From: Halomonas campaniensis
Lineage (GTDB): Bacteria; Pseudomonadota; Gammaproteobacteria; Pseudomonadales; Halomonadaceae
NCBI RefSeq assembly: GCF_014193375.1
Contig: NZ_JACHZF010000011.1
Location: 62,001-126,000, forward strand
Length of the DNA stretch: 64,000 nt
Reading direction: 5' to 3'
The notes beneath the pieces are model-generated. The model was not told where the DNA came from, did no database searches, and saw only the letters and a list, made by a program, of their open reading frames with translations. Positions 24,866 through 32,504 of this stretch are shown here, piece by piece. Positions within the stretch are counted from its first letter, which is position 1; each line of letters opens with the position of its first letter. The translations under genes were made by a program, and so were the position numbers.

Positions 24866-25915
24866 TCACCTTCTCCTTGCTTGTCCGATCGCGTCGTCGA
24901 GGCCAAGGACCTCGGCGATCTGCGCCCAGGCCAGGTACTTGAAGTTCTGGTTCCGGGGAGCATTGTCACCGTCCTGAACCACCACCAGTCCCTGCCGGAA
25001 TCCGGGACCGAAGTCATGTGCGCTGACCTCGACACCGTCGGTATCACGCACGTGACCAATTCCGGCAGCGGAATCATGGTCGATCCGGAAGATGCCGCGC
25101 AGGCGATAGGGGGGAGTGGCCTCCAACACCGCGAACCGGTGGTTGCCCTGGCTCGAGACCAGCAGGAACTCACTGCCATGCAGGGCGAGTCCCTCGATGT
25201 CGGCCGCCAGTGGCGCCTCGGCACGAATCACCAGTTCCCTATCCAGCGCCGCATCCGGCGATGCCGCCATCACCCAGACGCCGACCGACTCCTCACCCAT
25301 GAAGAGCCGGCCGGAGGGGTCATCCACCACGCAGCCCTCGGGCTGGCTATCCAGGCGGAACTCGCGCAGCAACGTGACTTCAGGGCCCGAGTCGGAAACC
25401 TCCAGCCGATGCTGCATATAGCGCCCATCCTTGCCATTGCTGAAGACATGCAGCTGCTCGCCGTACCGATAGAGGCAGACCCCGTAGATCTCCTCGAGCC
25501 CCGTCCTGGCCAGGCCCAGAAACCTCACCAGGCCACTGTCCTGGATCTCGAATACTGCCAGCCCCAGTTCATCGCGATGCGTGGCCACGGCCAGGTCCAT
25601 GTAGCCTCCGCGCATCGGCACATCCTGGCGCAGATCAACGTTATTGAGCCGTCCCAGGGGTAGAGACTGCACATTCCGACCATGCAGGTCGTACACCTCG
25701 AGGCCGCGCAGCTTGTCCGTGGCCAGCACACGACTCTCACCCGGCGACACTCTGTTGAACCAGATGGCACTGTCATCGGCGGCATCACCGGGGCTCTCCA
25801 CCGGCGTCGTCTCCACCCGGGCCGTCAGGACGAACGGTACGCTCGGGGCGGCCGTTACCATGAAGGCCGCCAGGACAACGCCCAACGCTGCGCCAAGCCA
25901 CCGTCTGCCGATCAT
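24866..25915 (-). CDS. Secreted beta-propeller phytase
   Basis: 349 residues with a signal peptide (RRWLGAALGVVLAAFMVTAAPS). Seen: DDSAIWFNRVSP, TDKLRGLEVYDLHGRNVQSL, GRLNNVDLR, EGCVVDDPSGRLFMGEE, DIEGLAL, VSSQGNHRFAVL and VVQDGDNAPRNQNFKYLAW, the calcium- and phosphate-binding series of beta-propeller phytases. It removes phosphate from inositol hexakisphosphate or other phosphomonoesters outside the inner membrane. ATG 25915 is chosen because it starts the signal peptide; the site before it is weak. Its place inside a polysaccharide locus, coupled to the dehydratase, is unusual. A role in trimming a phosphate-bearing polymer is possible but only inferred. Confidence 0.88.
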   Translation of the reverse strand: MIGRRWLGAALGVVLAAFMVTAAPSVPFVLTARVETTPVESPGDAADDSAIWFNRVSPGESRVLATDKLRGLEVYDLHGRNVQSLPLGRLNNVDLRQDVPMRGGYMDLAVATHRDELGLAVFEIQDSGLVRFLGLARTGLEEIYGVCLYRYGEQLHVFSNGKDGRYMQHRLEVSDSGPEVTLLREFRLDSQPEGCVVDDPSGRLFMGEESVGVWVMAASPDAALDRELVIRAEAPLAADIEGLALHGSEFLLVSSQGNHRFAVLEATPPYRLRGIFRIDHDSAAGIGHVRDTDGVEVSAHDFGPGFRQGLVVVQDGDNAPRNQNFKYLAWAQIAEVLGLDDAIGQARRR

Positions 25916-26063
25916 GAGGTGCAACGCCCTTGAGGGGCCGGGAGCCCCCCCACGTGAAGGACCCGCGGGGCATCCACCCGGTGGCTCTCGGCCAGCAACG
26001 TCTCCATCACGTCCCTCCCGACACAAGGTCGGAGAACACGGCAGTGTCGATGACCATCGATTT

Positions 26064-27200
26064 TCATAGTGAGAGCTCCCTGGCAGGGGTCATTGAGGGC
26101 GCCGTACGGATTTCACGGACGGCTACAGCGGCTGCCGCCAGGAAGACCCAGAAGATGGGCGTCCTGGCGCCGTAGGTCGAGAGGCCATAGAACACGGGGC
26201 CCAGGAAGGCGATCTTTCCGGGCAGGTCCAGGCGCAGGAATATCCTGGCGATGAACGCCATGAAGATCGCAAACCCCGCTATCCCGTAGTAGAAGAGCAC
26301 CGCCACCCAGGTCGAGTGAATCTCGTGTCGGGTTCCGAAGCGCAGATCCAGCCCCTGGCCGGCGCCGAGGAAGAGATAACCGGGAAATTCCAGGAGCCTT
26401 GTGTAGCCCCTGATCTCGGCCTGGCTGCCGACATCGGTACCGGAGAACCGTGAGATGGCGATATCGGCGGTCTCCAGGCTGAACAACAGGTAGAGGAATA
26501 GCGGGACCGCCATGATCCCGATGAGGGTGGCGAGTATCCGGTCCCTGCTGCCGGACCCCACAGCCATGGTGTCGATGAAGCGAAGATAGGCCGCCAGCAG
26601 GGAGAAGCCGATGCCCAGCAATGCCGAGCGGGACTGGGTGACGAACACCAGCACCACGCTGAGCACGCCGATCACGAACAGCAGTTGCCCGCTGCCCTTG
26701 CCTCGCAGCAGATAGAAGAAGGCTGAGAACACGCAGATGACATAGAACGCCATCTGGTTGGGGTCGTTGAAGTACCCCTGATAACGAGTCCCGACCTCGT
26801 AGCGCCCCAATCCCGTGGCCCAGAAGAGGAACAGTGCCACGATGCTGAGAGCACAGGCGGTAACAACTGCCCTTCTGACTCGTTCATCCCTCAGTGACGG
26901 CAGCAGGAACAGGTACATCAGGCATCCATAGACCCAGTAGATGGATGCCTTGATGAAGGCGGGATTCTGCTCCACCAGCACCCAGACCAGGTTGGCGATA
27001 ACCGCATAGGCGCAGAAGGCCAGCAGAAAGAGCGCGGTGAGCCTCTCCTCATGACTCCTGAAGGTAAGCGTCAACGAATAGAAGTAGCCCAACAGCAGGA
27101 AGTTGAGAGCAAACAGCAGGTGTGCCGGCTGAGGCAGGCCGCTGGGCAACAGGTAGAACTGGGACAGGATGATGCCAAGCGCCCAGAGATACGCGAGCAT
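26064..27200 (-). CDS. Wzy/O-antigen-ligase-like polysaccharide polymerase
   Basis: 378 residues with about ten to eleven membrane helices and one large periplasmic loop (about 255-300) containing SQAEIRGYTRLLEFPGYLFLG and HEIHSTWVAVLFYYG, the arrangement of O-antigen polymerases and ligases (the H-S/N-x-W pattern). It probably polymerises flipped repeat units before Wza/Wzc export. GGGAGGAAAG lies before the ATG. It is 55 bp downstream of wzc and 148 bp upstream of the phytase start. Confidence 0.82.
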   Translation of the reverse strand: MLAYLWALGIILSQFYLLPSGLPQPAHLLFALNFLLLGYFYSLTLTFRSHEERLTALFLLAFCAYAVIANLVWVLVEQNPAFIKASIYWVYGCLMYLFLLPSLRDERVRRAVVTACALSIVALFLFWATGLGRYEVGTRYQGYFNDPNQMAFYVICVFSAFFYLLRGKGSGQLLFVIGVLSVVLVFVTQSRSALLGIGFSLLAAYLRFIDTMAVGSGSRDRILATLIGIMAVPLFLYLLFSLETADIAISRFSGTDVGSQAEIRGYTRLLEFPGYLFLGAGQGLDLRFGTRHEIHSTWVAVLFYYGIAGFAIFMAFIARIFLRLDLPGKIAFLGPVFYGLSTYGARTPIFWVFLAAAAVAVREIRTAPSMTPARELSL

Positions 27201-27255
27201 GTGGCCTTTCCTCCCTGACTGGAATGAACGCCATTACCTGATGGGGCAACAGAGG

Positions 27256-29523
27256 CTACCGGTAGGCGTAGACGTTGTAGTAGCCGTACTGTCGGTTGGT
27301 GGAATAGGCCACCGCGTTGAGCACTGCCCCCTTCACTCTCACCCCCGCGTGTTCCAGGCGGCGCTTGGTGATTTCGAGCTCCTTGGGAGAATTGAGGCCG
27401 TAGCGGGCGACCATCAGGCAGGAGCCGGCATGCTTGCCGACGATCGCCGCATCGGTTACCGCCATCACGGGCGGTGTATCCAGTATCACCAGGTCGTAGT
27501 GCTGAGCAGCCCAGTCAAGCAGGTCATGGAAGGGCTTCTGCATGAGCAGCTCAGAGGGGTTGGGGGGCACAATGCCCCGGGAGATGAAGTCCAGGTGTTC
27601 GATACCGCTGGCGCGGACGGCCTCGTCGATGCCAAGGCGGGACGTTAGCAGTTCTGACAGCCCGCCCTTGCCGGCCTGATGAAAGGCGTGGTGCAGGTGT
27701 CCCTTGCGCATGTCGGCGTCGACCAGCAGCACCCGTTGGCCGGCCTGGGCGCAAACCACGGCCAGGTTGGCCGCGATGAAGCTCTTGCCGGCCTCGGGGC
27801 TCGACCCGGTGATCATCAAGCGGTTGTCACTGGATTCAAGCATGGCAAAGTAGAGGCTGGTGCGCAGGCCACGCAGGGCCTCCACCGTTGGCTCCTCGGG
27901 GTCGGTGATGGCCAGCAGTCCTCGGAACACATGGACCCCATCCTTGCGTCGACGCCTCAGATAGTGGGACAGCTTGTTCTGACCCGAAGAGACCGGCACG
28001 ATCGCATAGACCGGCAAGCCGATTGCCTCCAGCTGCTCGGGCGTCTCGACGGCACGGCTGAAGGCCAGCCTGAGCATCACCCCGACGATGGCGAGCAGCA
28101 TCCCCAGCAATGCGCTGCCAGCCGTGAGCAAGCCGACTCGGGGTGCGATGCTGCCACGCTGCAGCACGGCAGTATCGAGTATCCGCACGTTACCGACCGT
28201 ACCCGCCTTGACCAATCGCATCTCCTGCCGCTTGTTGAGCAGTTGCACGTAGATCTGCTGGTTCACCTGGGTGTCACGGGTCAGGCGAAGCACCTCTTGC
28301 TGGGTCTCCGGCAGGTCGTTGACACTGGCCTCGAGCTGGAGCTTCTCGGCCTGCAGCTGCGAGCGTTTGCGCAACAGTGCCTGATAGTTCGGGTGCGTCG
28401 GACGGAAGCGCTCGGCCAGTTCCGCCTCGGCAAGCGCCAGTTCCGAGAGCTGGTTATCCACGGCGACCAGGCTACCCAGCAGATTCTGTGTCTCGAAGGT
28501 CAGGTCGACCGAATCGCGCTGGGCGCGATAGTCATTCAAGGCATTCTCGGCACCTGTCAGCTCCACGTTCACCTGTGGAATCTGCTCCTCAAGGAACGCC
28601 AGCTGCTTCTCGGCCTCCTCGGACTGACGCTGCACGTTCTGGGACAGGAACACGCCGGTGATGGTGTCGAGCACCCGGACAATCTGCTCACGGTCCTGAC
28701 CGCTCAGCATCACCTGATAGACCCCGGAATCCTTCCCGCGGGGTTCGATCGTCAGGCGACGTTGCAACTGGGCGATGGCATCCAGGTGCGAGACGCGACG
28801 CATCTCGAACTCCGCCCCGGCATGGGCTTCCAGCTGACTGACGAAGAGACGGTAACCGGACGCCTCGTCCTGAACCGTCTCCCCCACCCGTCCGGCCAGC
28901 AAGGTAGCACCGTCTCGGGTCAGGCTATATTGGCCTTCATCGGCCACCCTCAGCACATGGGTTCTGCCCTCGGCATGAGGCGGCACGTCGAAGCGTGACA
29001 CCCGCAGGGATTCACCCGCCCACACGAAAGGGCCGCCCTCGTCTTGCTCCCAGCCGCCTATCCTCCCCAGCCAACTCCCCAGCAAGCCCGGCGTCAGCCG
29101 ATCCACCTGCTCTCGGGTAAAGCCGTGATTGACCAGGAAATCCCCGACCATCGGCATACGCCGCGGCTCGATCTGGATGGCGAGGTCGAGGCGATCCACG
29201 GTCTCTCCCATCACCATGCGGGACTGCAGAATCTCAAGCTCGGCAGTCGTGGGATTTCCCGCCTGCTCTCCCACCGCCAGGGTTTCGAGAAGCCCCAGCG
29301 TGCTCTTCCGTCCTTCGATCTGTATCAGGGTATCCGACTGATAGATCCTCGTCTGGGAACTGGCGTAGAAATAGCCCCCCAGCAGAAAAAGAGCCCCGAT
29401 GAAGAGGATTTTCCACTTGTGTTCCAGCAGGGTGGAGACCAGCTTGACGAGGCTGATATCCGGGGTATCACGAGGGGGTTCACTCGACAACCCGTGGTGA
29501 CTCGGAAAGACTGTCATGGCCAT
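27256..29523 (-). CDS. wzc: Wzc-type polysaccharide co-polymerase and BY-kinase
   Basis: 755 residues. N-terminal Wzz domain with helices at about 38-55 and 463-483 flanking a periplasmic coiled coil (about 300-440), then a cytosolic tyrosine kinase: Walker A GSSPEAGKS (573-581), Walker A' VLLVDADM (598-605), Walker B LVILDTPP (678-685). The tail has a tyrosine cluster (six Tyr between 740 and 754) for autophosphorylation. It sets chain length and drives export through Wza. A cognate Wzb phosphatase is not found in this window. An ATG two codons later is an alternative start. It begins 9 nt after the wza stop. Confidence 0.95.
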   Translation of the reverse strand: MAMTVFPSHHGLSSEPPRDTPDISLVKLVSTLLEHKWKILFIGALFLLGGYFYASSQTRIYQSDTLIQIEGRKSTLGLLETLAVGEQAGNPTTAELEILQSRMVMGETVDRLDLAIQIEPRRMPMVGDFLVNHGFTREQVDRLTPGLLGSWLGRIGGWEQDEGGPFVWAGESLRVSRFDVPPHAEGRTHVLRVADEGQYSLTRDGATLLAGRVGETVQDEASGYRLFVSQLEAHAGAEFEMRRVSHLDAIAQLQRRLTIEPRGKDSGVYQVMLSGQDREQIVRVLDTITGVFLSQNVQRQSEEAEKQLAFLEEQIPQVNVELTGAENALNDYRAQRDSVDLTFETQNLLGSLVAVDNQLSELALAEAELAERFRPTHPNYQALLRKRSQLQAEKLQLEASVNDLPETQQEVLRLTRDTQVNQQIYVQLLNKRQEMRLVKAGTVGNVRILDTAVLQRGSIAPRVGLLTAGSALLGMLLAIVGVMLRLAFSRAVETPEQLEAIGLPVYAIVPVSSGQNKLSHYLRRRRKDGVHVFRGLLAITDPEEPTVEALRGLRTSLYFAMLESSDNRLMITGSSPEAGKSFIAANLAVVCAQAGQRVLLVDADMRKGHLHHAFHQAGKGGLSELLTSRLGIDEAVRASGIEHLDFISRGIVPPNPSELLMQKPFHDLLDWAAQHYDLVILDTPPVMAVTDAAIVGKHAGSCLMVARYGLNSPKELEITKRRLEHAGVRVKGAVLNAVAYSTNRQYGYYNVYAYR

Positions 29524-29532
29524 GATCTCTTG

Positions 29533-30708
29533 TTATAGATCCCCGACATTATCGACCGACCTTGCAACGTCACCCGGCAGCGTGACCGACGGGATCAACA
29601 GCGAGATCACGTTGTTCCAGCGGGCCAGCGGTGCCGACGTCACATAGACGACATCCTGGGGCTGGAGAGGGAAGCGCGTACCCAGCATCAGGCGAGTCGC
29701 ATCGCTGATATCCAGCTGATATACCGTGGCAAGGGTGTCGCTGTCCGGTGCATTGCCGCGAACCACGAAGATGCCGGAGGGCTGGGCACGGCTTTCGTTC
29801 ACCCCACCTGCCCGCGCCAGGGCATCGGTCAGGGTCAGGCGCTCGTTACCCAGGGCAATGGCCCCGGGCTTGATGACCTGCCCCAGCACCACCACATTCT
29901 GGTTCTCGGAAGTCGGCACATGCAGCAGATCACCATCACGCAGCAGGCGATTCTGGGTCATATCGCCCTGACGCAACATGGCGTAGAGCGACAGCCGTTC
30001 CTCACGACCATCACGTGTCAGCAAGACGTTGTGCCAGTCGGCATTGGCGCGGGCGCCTCCCGCTTCGCTGATCGCGTCAAGCACGGTCATCGGCACGATG
30101 GTGATCGGCAGGGTGCCCGGACTCTCCACAGCCCCGCTGACGTAGATCTTCTGCGACCGGAAGGCGGCCATGCCGACCTCCACCTGGGGGTCGGTAATGA
30201 CCTCGGAAAGCCGTCGGGTCAGCAGACTACGGACCTCCTCGAGGTTCATGCCGGCTACTCGGACTCGCCCCACATAGGGGTAGAACATGGTACCGTCGGG
30301 GCGCACACGGTTACCCGTCTCGGCAGCGCCTCGCTCTCCACCCGCGGGAATCGTCAACTCCGGATGGTCATAGACGATCACGCTCAGCACGTCGCCAGGT
30401 CCCACGCGATACTCATAACTCTGCATGTCCTGGCGCAACGTGCCGGGCAAGGGTTGAGAGGCCGAACCCATCACCCGATAGCGGCTCACCAGTTCCGGCG
30501 TGATTTCCATCACATCCACGCGGGAATCCAGCGATTCATCGAGGTTCTTTTCATTGATATGCCCCCCGGGAGCCAAGGCACATCCCCCCATCAGGGAGAG
30601 TGTCATCAGCAACAGCACGAGCATACTGATTCGCACCGCACTTATCGGGTTTTCGGCGCCGTCACTCGCCATGGCTTGATGATTTTTTACTTCCGCCTGA
30701 GAGTCCAT
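29533..30708 (-). CDS. wza: Wza-type outer-membrane polysaccharide export lipoprotein
   Basis: 391 residues. After an extended N-terminus the signal peptide MLVLLLMTLSLMGGC ends in a lipobox with the acylated Cys. Mature features: YRVGPGDVLSVIVYDHPEL (the PES motif of OPX proteins), two SLBB repeats (KIYVSGAVESPGTLPI and VVVLGQVIKPGAI) and a C-terminal segment APLARWNNVISLLIPSV for the outer-membrane helix. Start ATG 30708 is chosen for its GGGGGAG site, though it leaves a long cytosolic lead before the signal peptide; an ATG at residue 13 or 29 is possible. First gene of the 24.7-kb locus, 27 nt downstream of an ops element. Confidence 0.93.
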   Translation of the reverse strand: MDSQAEVKNHQAMASDGAENPISAVRISMLVLLLMTLSLMGGCALAPGGHINEKNLDESLDSRVDVMEITPELVSRYRVMGSASQPLPGTLRQDMQSYEYRVGPGDVLSVIVYDHPELTIPAGGERGAAETGNRVRPDGTMFYPYVGRVRVAGMNLEEVRSLLTRRLSEVITDPQVEVGMAAFRSQKIYVSGAVESPGTLPITIVPMTVLDAISEAGGARANADWHNVLLTRDGREERLSLYAMLRQGDMTQNRLLRDGDLLHVPTSENQNVVVLGQVIKPGAIALGNERLTLTDALARAGGVNESRAQPSGIFVVRGNAPDSDTLATVYQLDISDATRLMLGTRFPLQPQDVVYVTSAPLARWNNVISLLIPSVTLPGDVARSVDNVGDL

Positions 30709-30735
30709 GTGGCGTCTCCCCCGTTGACCCTTTGA

Positions 30736-30747
30736 CACGCTACCGCC
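30736..30747 (-). promoter_or_regulatory. ops element (RfaH recruitment site)
   Basis: On the minus strand the twelve bases GGCGGTAGCGTG match the established ops consensus exactly. The site lies in the untranslated leader 27 nt before the wza start, the usual position for RfaH-controlled capsule and LPS operons. RfaH loaded here suppresses pausing and Rho over the long operon and recruits ribosomes. The rest of the 39-bp JUMPstart sequence is not recognisable. Confidence 0.88.
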
Positions 30748-31080
30748 CCGGAATGTCTTGGCATATTTCCGAGGCCCCGATGATTCTTTGATTTTTTCTC
30801 TGTCTTGAAACGGCGACAGCCAGCAGTGACATGTCCCTGCGTCGAGTGCATCCTTGCGAGACGATCATTGCCGATGGCTCTCGCGAGAATTCATGACGCT
30901 GTCACAGAGAACTGTGATCATGTTCTGCTGACTGACACATTGAGCTTACATACTTACAGAACAGTCACATTCTCATTTTGGTGACATGCCCGGGAGCACC
31001 TGCGCCATATTCGAACGGCGCAAGATAATGGGATGGAGGCAGGGCGAGAGATGAGGAATGCTCATCCCCGGGATGAGAAA
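30748..31080 (-). promoter_or_regulatory. Leader and upstream regulatory region of the polysaccharide locus
   Basis: The 462-bp gap between wza and the next upstream gene holds the locus promoter, but I could not fix a -35/-10 pair. The AT-richest stretch is 30930-30985. Possible binding words: GTGACATG at 30826-30833 and 30981-30988 (the first extends to the palindrome GACATGTC), TCACAG-AGAA-CTGTGA at 30902-30917, and three GATGAG half-sites of alternating orientation at 31050, 31061 and 31072, exactly 11 bp apart. Confidence 0.45.
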
Positions 31081-31081
31081 T

Positions 31082-31110
31082 GACCAAGCCCACCGAGGGT
31101 GGGCTTGGTC
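31082..31110 (-). terminator. Strong hairpin downstream of the 31171 gene
   Basis: A perfect 13-bp stem (GACCAAGCCCACC with GGTGGGCTTGGTC, loop GAG). On the minus strand it lies 60 nt after the stop of the hypothetical gene and is followed by TCATTTCTCAT. It probably ends the Lon/USP transcript and insulates the polysaccharide promoter. Confidence 0.7.
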
Positions 31111-31170
31111 ATGGTGTCCCGTGAGTCAGGACGAACAGGAAGGCTGCAGAAGGGAAAACGCTTCGAGGAC

Positions 31171-31629
31171 TCAGTGACGTCGACAGCGCCACACCGCCAG
31201 CAGATGCAGCACCGCCAGGGCCAGCAGCACGGCACAGGCCCAGCCCAGGCCGGTCACCAGGGTATGGTAGGCGGCCGGTGCCGCCTGGGGCCGCTGGGTC
31301 ATCCCGAACTCGGCCAGGCGCGTGAAGCCGTAGAGCAGCAGTGCCAACAGGGTCAGCGGCCGGGTCCCGCCAAGGGACGCCAGGCCCCGGGTCAACCGCC
31401 AGGGCTCACGGGGCGGCATCGCCGCCTTGGGTTTGCGGGCTGCGGCGGTCGGACGCGAGCGGGGGGAGGCCTGCCGCGCGGGCGCCTTGCGCGCCCGGGG
31501 CCTGGGCTTGCGAGTTCCCGAACCGCCAGCCACCCGCTGCCAGGCCCAGCGTCCGCTGCGCACCAGGATCCAACCCAGGGTAAAGCTGACGGACAGGGCC
31601 AGGCCGCCCATTACCAGTACATACGCCAT
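31171..31629 (-). CDS. Membrane protein of unknown function with basic linker
   Basis: 152 residues: an N-terminal helix AYVLVMGGLALSVSFTLGWI, a long Arg/Pro/Ala-rich cytosolic linker (about 30-80, with RKPRPRARKAPAR), then two C-terminal helices (about 92-105 and 127-147). ATG 31629 has TGGAAGGA about 9 nt upstream. No family was recognised. It is 83 bp after the universal stress protein gene on the same strand and may belong to that operon. The linker's charge suggests nucleic acid or acidic-lipid contact, but nothing more can be said. Confidence 0.65.
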   Translation of the reverse strand: MAYVLVMGGLALSVSFTLGWILVRSGRWAWQRVAGGSGTRKPRPRARKAPARQASPRSRPTAAARKPKAAMPPREPWRLTRGLASLGGTRPLTLLALLLYGFTRLAEFGMTQRPQAAPAAYHTLVTGLGWACAVLLALAVLHLLAVWRCRRH

Positions 31630-31712
31630 CGGGCGAGTCCTTCCAATGCAGTGCCGGCCGGCTATTGTGCCACAGCGGAAGGGGCACACGGGGTAGTCAT
31701 GGCCCGCGAATC

Positions 31713-32504
31713 CTACGGCACCACGATCACCGGGATGGGGATCCTCGCCAGCACATCCGGTTCCTGGTCGATCAGCCGAGAGAGCCTCTCGCGGCTGACC
31801 AGCAGCGCCCCGCTGCGTGACCGGGCCAGGAATCGCTCGAGCTGTTCGGCCCCCATCGGGGCCAGTTCCTCACGTCCGCGGAACAGCGGAGCGTCGTGGG
31901 CGACCTCCTCCAGGCTCTCGCCCCAGGGCAGGCGCGGCGCCTGGCCACGGAAGTAGCGCAGCGGGCCGGGCGACGGCGGATGCCGCTCATCCCAGATGAT
32001 CACCGTGCAGGGTGCCTCGAGGATCAGGCGGTGACTGGTGGATCCCAGCCGTGCGCCCCAGCGGGCCGAGAGTCCCGCCTTGCCCAGCACCAGCACGTCC
32101 CCCGGCCCGGCCTGGGCGAGCGCCTCGCTGACCACTTGACCCCGGCTCACCTGCAGCCGATGGCGCAGCTCCCGCCCGGCCACCGCGGCCTCCACCGCCT
32201 GGGTCACGCGTTGCACCTGACGGGCCAGGCTGGCCTCCAGGTCTGCCCGGCTCAAGGGGCGCGAAAGGCCGGTACTGGCCCCCACCTCGCGGGAGAACGG
32301 GAAGGCCGCACAGTGGATCAGATCCAGGTCCTCCACGAACAGGGCCACCAGTTCGGCACGCACGTCATCGGCCAGGGCCACGGCGGCGGAAAGAGCCGCA
32401 AGGCTCTGGCGGGAGGCGTCCAGCAGCGCCAGCACCCGGGTCTCGTCCTGGTCCGCAGAAGCGCCGCTGGCCGGCCCATCAGTGACCCGTTCCTCATCGG
32501 TCAT
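31713..32504 (-). CDS. Universal stress protein family (UspA-like)
   Basis: 263 residues. VLALLDASRQSLAALSAAVALADDVRAELVALFVEDLDL at the N-terminus is the first Usp strand-helix-strand, and DVLVLGKAGLSARWGARLGSTSHRLILEAPCTVIIW carries the ATP-binding G-x2-G-x8-G-S/T-x3 region of UspA proteins. A C-terminal part of about 80 residues is only partly Usp-like and may be a degenerate second domain (SGALLVSRERLSRL, IPVIVV). Two ATGs in tandem follow GGGAGGGAA; the second (32504) has the better spacing. Its start overlaps the end of the Lon-like gene by 11 bp, so the two are coupled. Confidence 0.82.
   Translation of the reverse strand: MTDEERVTDGPASGASADQDETRVLALLDASRQSLAALSAAVALADDVRAELVALFVEDLDLIHCAAFPFSREVGASTGLSRPLSRADLEASLARQVQRVTQAVEAAVAGRELRHRLQVSRGQVVSEALAQAGPGDVLVLGKAGLSARWGARLGSTSHRLILEAPCTVIIWDERHPPSPGPLRYFRGQAPRLPWGESLEEVAHDAPLFRGREELAPMGAEQLERFLARSRSGALLVSRERLSRLIDQEPDVLARIPIPVIVVP

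Noticed and set aside
24864-25224. A 781-residue version of the dehydratase starting at 25224
   Set aside because: The extra 120 residues are antisense-like, overlap the phytase gene and lack homology; the ATG at 24864 has a strong ribosome-binding site and the coupled TGA-C-ATG junction.
30748-30790. A complete JUMPstart sequence upstream of wza
   Set aside because: Only the ops core is present; the preceding 27 bases do not match.
30902-30917. TCACAG-AGAA-CTGTGA as a CRP site
   Set aside because: The arms are in the opposite order to the TGTGA-N6-TCACA consensus, so it is not a CRP box; kept only as an unassigned inverted repeat.
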